DNA from: Eubacteriales Family XIII. Incertae Sedis bacterium
GTDB taxonomy: Bacteria > Bacillota > Clostridia > Peptostreptococcales > Anaerovoracaceae
Assembly (NCBI GenBank): GCA_031261525.1
Contig: JAISJM010000036.1
Location: forward strand, 1-37,259
DNA: 37,259 nucleotides
Direction: 5' to 3'
Positions 1-9,800 of this stretch are shown here, in pieces. Within the stretch, counting starts at the first letter, position 1; the number at the start of each line of letters is the position of its first letter. The position numbers and the translations under genes were made by a program. The notes beneath the pieces were generated by a model. It was not told the DNA's origin and did not search any database. It was given only the letters and a program-made list of their open reading frames with translations.

Positions 1-301
1 TACGTATACGCATTGACTTTTCATACCCCCCTTCCCATACTGCACTCACCTCTTTGCTATACATCTTGGTACATACCTTATCGTCTTTTCAATATAGCCT
101 CTTAATATAGTATCCTCAATTAAAATCATTTTATCGAATGAATTAATCTCCGCCTCGTTTTTTCATTAGGAAAAAAAACGAATTCACAGCATCAGTTAAA
201 CATTATACGTTAATACTAAAAAGGAATAGCCATGATGAGAAATGTACAATGCTATTCTACATAATTAGAGGATAAAGTTTGTTATAAATAGACACATTTT
301 G

Positions 302-376
302 GCTCGAGATGTATAGTTAGTATCCTTTTTAAGGGTATTTTTAGCCCAAATATGATACTAACTATACATCTCGAGC
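302..376. repeat. 23-bp perfect inverted repeat with 29-nt loop
   Basis: The arm 302-324 (begins GCTCGAGATG, ends TTAGTATC) is the exact reverse complement of 354-376. The spacer 325-353 is A/T-rich. A transcript would fold into a very long hairpin. It lacks a tight U-run right after the right arm, so a classical terminator is not certain; it could end transcription from an upstream gene outside the window, or be a mobile-type palindrome. Confidence 0.85.
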
Positions 377-396
377 GAATTTGTTGTTATTTTTAT

Positions 397-427
397 GCTG
401 GATTATTTTTTAATTTTTTTATCCAGC
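397..427. repeat. Short hairpin GCTGGAT / ATCCAGC with A/T-only loop
   Basis: A 7-bp stem, 397-403 with 421-427, encloses a loop made of A and T only. It lies about 20 bp after the 302-376 hairpin. On the + strand there is only a short T-stretch after it (CTTTCG), so terminator function is weakly supported. Confidence 0.45.
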
Positions 428-507
428 TTTCGTGTGAAAGTGTCACAAATTGATGGCATTTGCAAAATCAACCCTGTGTAACGTTTGTGCAAATAGATAG
501 CATTTTA

Positions 508-574
508 CCGCGAAAAACTCGCATTATTCACATATATTAGGGTGTAAATCGGTGAAAATGTCGACTTTTTCGCG
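508..574 (+). repeat. Palindromic 67-bp element, copy 1
   Basis: The element begins CCGCGAAAAACTCG and ends CGACTTTTTCGCG, so its ends are inverted repeats of each other with one mismatch. It is nearly identical to the reverse complement of 35983-36050: the first 16 and last 30 positions match exactly, and differences cluster in the central 20 or so bases. Both copies are intergenic. It resembles a small dispersed palindromic repeat (REP-like) or a paired protein-binding site; I do not recognise the family. Confidence 0.8.
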
Positions 575-893
575 CTTAATCATTTTGATAACATTTTGAC
601 CAACATCATGACACATAATAAGCCCAAGTAATCTGAACTATATAAATATAGCAATATTATAATTCATTATAAAAATTCATATAAAAACTTTTATTTTCAA
701 AGCAGTGTAATAACCACAACCGAGTTCTTAATATATAGAGCATATTATATTGGATCGCTGATGTAAAAAAAATACTGAAATCGATGAATTTATTGAAGAG
801 TTGTTCATTCGTAAATCATGGATACATCAAAATAAATAGGGTATTAAATAAGAGAACAAATTCGAGTTATATGTTAAGGAGGCACACATCGAA

Positions 894-3800
894 ATGATTA
901 GACGTAAGGGTGACATTTCTATAGGAAATAATTTAAAATCAGGAACGACGCATAGATTTGTGCGCTCGCTATTGGCCACCACGCTCTGTATTGCAATGGT
1001 GATTCCGACAATGATTCCATTTAGAGCATTTGCGGCAGGTGAATCATTCATACAGCCGAATCCATCCGCACCCGCAGAATCTATTGCATCTACAGCGGGG
1101 ATTACTCATGCAGATACAAATAATACAGATAAAGATGATAGTGCAAATGGCGCAAATGTCACAAAATCACAAAAAAAATCAAAAGTGACTGAACCACAAG
1201 CGTCTGAGCAAGATGATTCTGCGGCAAAATCCGCTGACGCACTAAAATCTTCTGACGCTGCAAAATCTGTGAGGAAAGCCATAGATTCTGCGGACGCCGT
1301 AAAATTTGTTGACGCGCTAAAATCAGCTGGTAAAGCTGAACCACAAGCGTCTGAACAAAATGATTCTGCGACCAAAAAATCTGCAAAATCCGCTGGCATC
1401 ACAGAACCAAATGGTACTACAAAACCAGATGCTACCACAAAATCCGCTGGCGACGCTACCGATTCTAAAGACACCGCAGAACCAGCTGGTGCTGCAAAGT
1501 CAACACACGCCGCAGAATCTACTGACAACGCCAAAGAATCCACAGGCGCTACAGAATCTACAAACATCGCAAAATCCACAAACAAATCTACAGAATCTAC
1601 ACCCGCCGCAAAATCCACAGACAAATCTGCAGAACCTGCTACCCACGCAAAACCCACAGACAAATCGGCAGAATCTGCTACCCACGCAAAATCCACAGAC
1701 AAATCTGCAGAATCTGCTAACACCACAGAATCTACAGACGTTGTAAAATCAACACCCCCCACAGAATCCACAGGCACCACAAAATCCAATGGCAAATCCA
1801 CAAGCACCAAACCAGAACCCGCAAATCCCTCGGCATCAAAAAGCATTGCTGCGATGAATCTGCCAATACAGGCAACCAATCTAGCCGCAAATTCCAACGA
1901 GATTTACATCAGCGCAAGCGGCAATGATGATGAGGGTAACGGCACAAGCGAAGCCCCATTTGCGACGCTTGCACATGCTTTCGAAACCGCGGCTACAGAC
2001 AATAGTCCTGTAAAGATTTATGTATTAGACAATATCAATGTAGGCGAATTGACATCCACAAAGACGAACCAGAATATTACGTTGATGAAAGCTGGGACCG
2101 CGAGTGATACGCCAATTCTCTCAAGAGCAGGCGGATTTCTCGATCAGTTTATTACAGTTGCTCCAAAATCCAAGCTTACAATTGAAGATATCACAATGGA
2201 CGGTCGCGGCGGCATTGTAGCTGCAAAACAGGCAATCATCAGTGTTGGTGGCACCTTTGAGCTCAAGAGCGGCACCCTAAGAGACAACAACAATGCAGAC
2301 GCAAACGGCGGCGCCATTGCTGTCATTGGTGACGATGCAAATGCCATCATTTCGGGCGGCATGATCACGGGCAATAGAGCAAAACTCGGTGATGCAATCT
2401 ATTTTGATAGCGGCAAACTTACGCTCAAAGAGAAACCAGGCATCGGCGCAAATCCTGCAGATGGTGGTATTTATTTGAGCACAGGTAAGGTGCTCACGAT
2501 TGAGGGTGCACTTTCATCTGGCAGCTGTGTCAATATTGAAGGAATGGGCGCGCCAACAGATGGCAGCACGATTGCTTCGCAGAGCGATGGCAATTCGACA
2601 TCTGCAAATGCAACATTTTTGAATTGGTGCACGCGAGCTTATGACGTTAAAGATGGTAGCAACTCTGCATATGTACTTGGCATCTCGAATACCGATTGGT
2701 ATGTCGGCGGTGCGGATGCGAGTGATTCGAAATATACGGCAGGTGATGAAACACATCCATTTGCAACGATGGATGGTGTGATGCGTGCAATTCCAAAAGG
2801 AAAAGACATCGCTGATATCGCCCTTTACGTTAAAGGCGATACGACGATGGCGCAACCGATTATCGTCGATAGCGTCAAGTCACTAACCATTGAAAAATGG
2901 TATGGTCTGAGCGCGGATCAAGAGGTGAAAATCAAGAGAGTCGCAACGGAACCAAACAAAGTAAATATGTTTGACATTTATAAAGATTCATCTCTTGAAT
3001 TGAAAAAGGTGACACTTGATGGCAATAAAGACGAAATTGCCAATACGGGTTCACCAATCTTCATCAGAGGTGGCGTGTTTACACTCAATGGCGGTAAGAT
3101 TACAAATAATAAGACCTTGACCAATGGTGGCGGCGTCTTTGTCAGTGAGGGCGTCTTCAATATGATCGATGGTGAGATTACTGGTAATACGGCAGGCGGT
3201 CAAGGCGGCGAGGTGTATTTCTACGATGGTCGTATGAACATCAGTGGCAGTCCAATCATTGGCACCGAGAATCCAAAGGACGGCGTATGGCTTGGCTCGA
3301 AAAAAGCAATCACGCTTGATGGAAATCTTGGGCCAGATTCGTTGATTGGCATTGATGGCATTGAGAATGCGGCGATTGGGCGCGTCGTGGTACATAAGAT
3401 CAATGGCGCGATTACAGTAGATGAGGCTGAAAAGATTATCGTATCCGACAATTCATGGACGGTCAAACCCTCCGACGACGAAAGCGATTCCGATTATATC
3501 CTATCGAATCCAGAATATTATATTGCGTCACCTGACGGTAATTATTATGGAAATGATAACAATACGGGAACGGTTCGGAAGCCATTTGCGTCCCTGAAAA
3601 AAGCACTTTCGATGGTGAAAGACAATATTGAGACGACAATCTATGTGATGGATGACGTCACACCAGTACCTGCTGATGCAAATGCCGCAATCGTTGGCGC
3701 GAAGAAAGTCAACCTCACAAAATGGCGTAAAGCGACTGGCGAGCCACGCATCATTCGCGATGCAGCTTATAAAAATATCATGCTGCAAGTCGCAAATACC

Positions 3801-6800
3801 GCCGTACTCACGATGTCGAGCATTACAATCGATGGTGCCAATGTCAGTGATGTAAAATATCCTGCTGTATCTGTTGTAAGCGCAACCATCGCTACAGGCA
3901 CAAAATTTGTCATGAACAGCGGTAGCATCATCAACAATATCAATACGGAGACAAGTGATGCCAATGCGCTTGTGGGTGGCGCAATCAGACTTACAACCTC
4001 TCATTCAAGTACTGCCGAAATCATCATCAACGGCGGTGTCATCGCGGGCAATCATTCGGCGGCAGCAGGTGGCGGAATTCATGCAAATGGTAGAGCAAAA
4101 GTAACCATCAATGGTGGCAGCATTCAAGACAATATCGCGGCGACGAACGGCGGTGGCATCTACATGAATGTCAACAATGTAAGCAATAAAGACAATGGGC
4201 TGACAATTAACGGTGGCAAGTTTACAGGCAATACCGCTGCAAATGGTAAAGCCATACATATTAACAATTATGCAAAATTTTTCAATATTGGCGCGCATGC
4301 GCAAATTGGTACAAATGACAATGACAATGGTCTCGTGATTGCCAATACGTTAGGTACGCTCTCAACACTCACGCTGACAGAAGACCTTGCGAGTGATGCA
4401 AGAGTCAATATTGAGATGATTTACAATCCATATGGCGGACGAAATGTTGTCATTAAAAATACTGGCACGATCAATGCTGACGAGGCAAAGCAATTTGTGT
4501 GGCAAGATGATGCGCCTCCATTTAAAGTAATAAAAGGCGCTACAAACAATTATAAGCTCAGTTCCATCAATCAATTTTATGTCAATGCTGCAGACGCAGG
4601 GACTGCGCCGGGAGATGACAACAATTCTGGTACGGTCCAAAAGCCGTTTGCATCGATTGCCAAGGCATTTGCCGTATCCAGTAACAGTGAGCAGACAGAC
4701 GTCTATGTGATGAGTGATTTGGATATGAGTGCGGCAGCGACGGTCTCCGCAAGCAGAGATATCGTTCTTCAAGGCTATGGCGGCAGCGCGCATCAAGTCA
4801 CAAGGCTCGGCGGTACGTCGCCACTCCTTGGGGCGATGATTTCAACTGTTGCAACATCAAAACTGACGCTGAAGGATCTTACTTTTGACGGCAATAAATC
4901 AGAGGTGACAGGTGCTTCTGGTCCAGTCCTTGCGTTGATTGGCACGACATTTGAGATGCGCAGTGGTAAGATTCAAAACAATGCAAACAGACTGAGTGGT
5001 GATGTTGGCTATGGTGGCGCAATACGCATGGAGGGCAGTGTAACCGCCACAATATCAGGAATCACGCTCGAAGACAACGAGGCTACAAAAGGCGGCGCGA
5101 TTGCATTGAGAGGTAATCGCGATACAAAATTTTCCAACGTTACCATTACAGATACAAGAATAGAAGACAATCATGCCGCGAGTGATGGCGGCGCGCTCTA
5201 TCTTGTTGGCAATAAGGATAGCGATACGCTCAAAGGTGTCATCGGCGGTGACACTGTGATGACGGGCAACACCGCTGGAAATTTTGGCAATGCAATTTAC
5301 AGAGATGGCTATTTCCGTCTTTCATTATCAGGTGAACCAAAGATTGGCACAAATGACGCAGATAACGGTATCTACCTTGTTGCATCTACACGATACATGC
5401 AGATACTAGGCGATCTTGGAGGTGATGCACGTATCAATGTCGAGTTTAAGACGGAACATGAATACGATGATATCATCTTCCAGAAAAAGATTACAATTGG
5501 CGGTAGCCTTGCTCATGATGAAAGCTCAAAGCTACATTATCAAAGAGCAATCTTTACCATTCAGCAAAAGCAGGGAACCGCAAGTAATTATATCCTTTTT
5601 AATGACCGCAACGAATATTATGTCTCGGCGAGTGGTGACGATATTACAGGTGATGGCACCAGAGCAAATCCGCTGGCAAGCATGTGGCATGCGTTCAATG
5701 CAACACAGCCTGATAATCCATCAACTGTCTATGTCATGACGGATTTGACACAGAAGCATCGTGCAACCGTTGTCGATTATAAAGAAGTAACACTGAAAAA
5801 AGATGCAGGAAATTATCCAGGCGGTGTTGCAAATGCACCCGTTATCACAAGAGACAGCGAATTTACCGAAAGTTTACTTCAAGTAGATGCGGGGAATCCT
5901 GGCGGAAAACTTGCTATGGAAGATGTTACCTTAAATGGTAACAATGCCATACCTGAAAAGGGGCATGCAATCGTTTTGGTGACAAATGCCGCTGGTGACA
6001 ATACAAATTCACTTTTCGTCATGAAGAGTGGCAAAATTGCGAACTTTAAAGGTACGGCAGTTCTTGTAAATGGTGAAGATAACAGTACTGCAAATGGAAA
6101 TAAAATCAACAATCGAAAAGCGACTTTCCGTATGACAGGTGGTGAAATCAGTGGCGTCCTTGCAACTGCAGGAACGGCTATCGCGACGAAATCAGGGGGA
6201 TCGATGATTGAAATCAGTGGAAGTCCAATCATCGGTGCTACTGACAGAGAGGCGGGCATTACTTTTGGCAACGTCAATTCGAAAATCAGCGTCATTGATG
6301 AACTCACAAATGGAGCAAGAATCAACCTCAATTCTCAAAGTCTTTCTAACAATCGTCTGGTTGCAACGGAGGAACCCGCAACCGCCATGGAATCGAAGTA
6401 TTTTCATAGTACGACCTATGAAATCATCGTGAATGACGATGAGACGGGCTATATTGCGGTACCGAATCAGTTTGACTTCTATATCGCATCGGCAGAGGGT
6501 CTGTATGCGGGTAGTGATATCGACGGTACGGGTGGAATCGATGCACCTTATGCGTCCATTGCGATGGCAATGCGAGAGATGCCAATCGTCTCTGGTAAGC
6601 CCGTTACCATTCACGTGATGGATCATCTGACACTTACAGAGGCGGTCGTACTTCGGAACAGTGCAAATGTCACACTCAAGTCGTGGTACAACAATGACAG
6701 TGTGGTCGAAAATCCATGGACAAGCGTTCCTTCCTATGGTGAAGCTGCATCGGAGGAGAATAGAAGAATCGTATTGCGTGGAGACAATTATGGTGGAACC

Positions 6801-9800
6801 TTTATCTACTCAGCTGCAAATACCAACGCATCGTTCCACTTCAAGGATATTATACTCGATGGAAATCGTGCACATGCTACGACGAGTACGGGTCAAATAA
6901 TCAGTGCCATTGCAGGTAAATTCTATCTTGAAGAGGGTGCTGTCATTCGAAACAATTATTATACAGCAGCCTCCGTTCTTTCAGGTGCAATTACAGTAGG
7001 AGGTCCTGATGACAGCTCTACGAACGGGACCGTTCCTGCCGAGTTCTATATGGAAGATGGTTCTTTGCTTGAAAATCTAACGACATGGGCTTCATACGCT
7101 TCACCGCAAAGTGCGGTCGCTGTAGGCGCTTCGGGCGGCAAGTTCGTCATGAATGGTGGTGAGATTAGAGGAACCAGTGCCAAGAATGGCTGCGGTATTG
7201 TTGGTACGATCTTCGGTGGCTTATTTACAATGAATGGCGGCAGTATTCATGATAATTCAGGTGGCTATGCCGTTTTAAATAAGGGCACCTTTGTCATGAA
7301 TGGTGGTAGTATCGACCATAATTCCGCTGGCGTATCAAGTGAGGGTGACAGCTGGCATGCGAAAAAGACGACAATCACTTTCAATGGTGGAGAAATCAAA
7401 GATAATGCTGGCGTTGGTGCAATTATTGAATATGCAACGGCGACAATGAATAATGGTGCGATCATAAATAATGTGGGCGGCATCGCAATCAACGGAAATG
7501 TAGAATTCACAATGAATGATGGCGAAATCAGCGCAAATCGTGGCAGCGGAATCTACGTGGGCGCTGCAAATCCCGTTCTCAACCTTTTGGGTGGTGTCAT
7601 AAAGAACAATACGGCGGCGTTTCCTTATACAGGAATCTATACATTGGGCACGATTAATGTTGGTGGCAGTATCCGTATCGGCGAGAATGCTAGTGACAAT
7701 GGTCTCTATCTTGCGGGAAGTAATCAAAAGATTAACATTATAAAGTCTCTAACAGAAGACGCCTATATCAATGTAGCGGGGAAAGTTGGCGTCACCAGTC
7801 GTGGCGTCATTGCAAAGAAATCAGATGCCGCACTGGACGGTGAGGCTCATCAACTCCATAGCCAGATTCTAGGGACGAAGATTATAGAAAATCCAGAGGA
7901 TGAATCTGAATTTGTCATCGCTTCAACCGATCTGTATGTTGCATCATTCGATGGCGCATATCATGATAAAGATGCTGAATTAGGCACGGTTGAAGCCCCA
8001 TTTTCAAACTTTGATTTCATCGAAACGTTACCTGCGACATTGGCATCCAGCATTAAAATCATGGATGATGTCACCGTTAACAAAACAATTCCGATGAGTG
8101 GCGGCAAGACGCTGACCTTTGATAAGTGGGAAAATGCCGCACAAGCGAGCATCATAAGAGATGAGACATTTGCAGGATATCTTTTCGATACAGACCCTGC
8201 AAATACAGCTACGACGATTACAACATTTACCCTAAAAGACATCGCCGTGGATGGCAATGGCGGTGCAATCACAGGCAAGACCAATGCCACGATCCTCGTC
8301 AGACAGCGAGACATCTTGAATATTGAGGGCGCAAAGATTATCAATAATAGCACCGTGCAGACGGACGCAAATGATACAACGAGTGTGGGTGGTGGTATTT
8401 ATATCTGTGGTGGTACGGTCAATATGAGCAGCGGCGAAATCTCGGGCAATGGCAGTCTTGCCACGACTTATACAGCTGGAAATGGCGGTGGCGGCGGTGT
8501 GACAATGAAGAGAAATCTTGTCTCTAATGTCATCTATCCTGGTCTATTCAATATGACAGGCGGTACCATTTCTGGGAATAAAGCGCAAAATGGTGCTGCC
8601 GTAGCCATCGTCGGTGGCGGTAACAATGTTATCGATACGCCAACTTTCAATATGAGCGGTGGTGTAATCGAAGGTAATCTGACGCCTTCGATTGGAAAAG
8701 GTGCTGGCGTCTATCTTGCAAATAATACGGTGACGTCTGTAAGTAATCCAATATTCAATATGAGCGGTGGTGTGATTCGCGAGAATCACCTTGGAATCCC
8801 TGCGGCAGATCTTGGCTCGGGTGTCTATTTTAATGCTGGCTCGCTAAATATTTCTGGTAAGGTACGTATCGGAGAAAACGATGCCGACAACAGCATCTAT
8901 ATCGATACCCTCAATCCTGCTGCTGCAGTTGCGACACTCAATATCACGCAGCGAGGGGATCTTGCAAGTGGTAGCCGCATCAATCTCGGCGGCAAGAAAG
9001 CTGCAGAAGCAGGCACGCAAGTCATCACAAAGACAAATAAAGATGGCTTCAATACAGGATTACATACAACATTGCTCGAATCGGATTATTATTACTGGAC
9101 AGATGATGCCTACCGCGTTGTTCCCGCTGGTGACAACAGTTATATGCTCGCGCAGATGACGAATCTTTACGTCTCTGGTGCAAGTGGCGATGATTTTAAC
9201 GAACATACGGGTGACATCACGCTTCCTTATCGTACGCTAGAGAAAGCATTCAGCCAAGCAGCAAAAGCAGATGGCATCACAAAATATTCGACGATTCACA
9301 TCTTGGACGACACGAATCTCATTGCGATGAATGCAGGTGTCACAGTCCAAAATGGACAGGTCATCACGTTGAAAAATTCATCGGGTACAGATGCAAGCGT
9401 TACGAGAGCTGATGGCAAACTGCTTACGATGTTTACCGTGGCGGAAGGTGGCGCACTCGTCGTTAAAGGATTGACCATCGATGGTAACGGTGAGAAGGCG
9501 CCAGAGAACAATGTAGTCGTCAGAACATTTGGCACATTTGCCATGGAAAATTCCTCCATTAAAAACAATCGGTCAACGCATACGTCTGCAGTTGAGCTTG
9601 ATGATAATGACAATGCCGCGTTTATGATGGATGAAAGTAAGATTTACAACAATACATCGAACAATGGATCCAGTGCAGTCAATATCAAAAAAGGTACTTT
9701 CACACTGATCAGTGGAGAAATCACGGACAATGCTTCCGCAAATGGCTCAGCTGCTGTAGTCATTGGCGACGGCCTCTTTGAGATGAACAGTGGCCGTATC

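Larger units (their letters stand above)
1..893. other. Non-coding region upstream of the giant surface protein gene
   Basis: No convincing coding region is visible in these 893 bases; the sequence is very A+T-rich with stops in all frames. It holds a long perfect inverted repeat (302-376), a second A/T-loop hairpin (397-427) and one copy of a palindromic element (508-574), each listed separately. The segment 600-870 is particularly A/T-rich and would suit a promoter region, but I could not find a sigma-A promoter with both hexamers at proper spacing. An alternative sigma factor, perhaps the one encoded at 12620, could be used instead; that is inference. Confidence 0.7.

Noticed and set aside
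827-1051. 74-residue - strand frame over the start of the surface-protein gene
   Set aside because: It overlaps the signal-peptide coding region and has no recognisable domain.
1106-1897. 263-residue open frame on the - strand within the surface-protein gene
   Set aside because: It is the antisense of the Ser/Thr/Lys/Ala low-complexity repeats; composition is a by-product of the repeat and no ribosome binding site or family likeness is seen.
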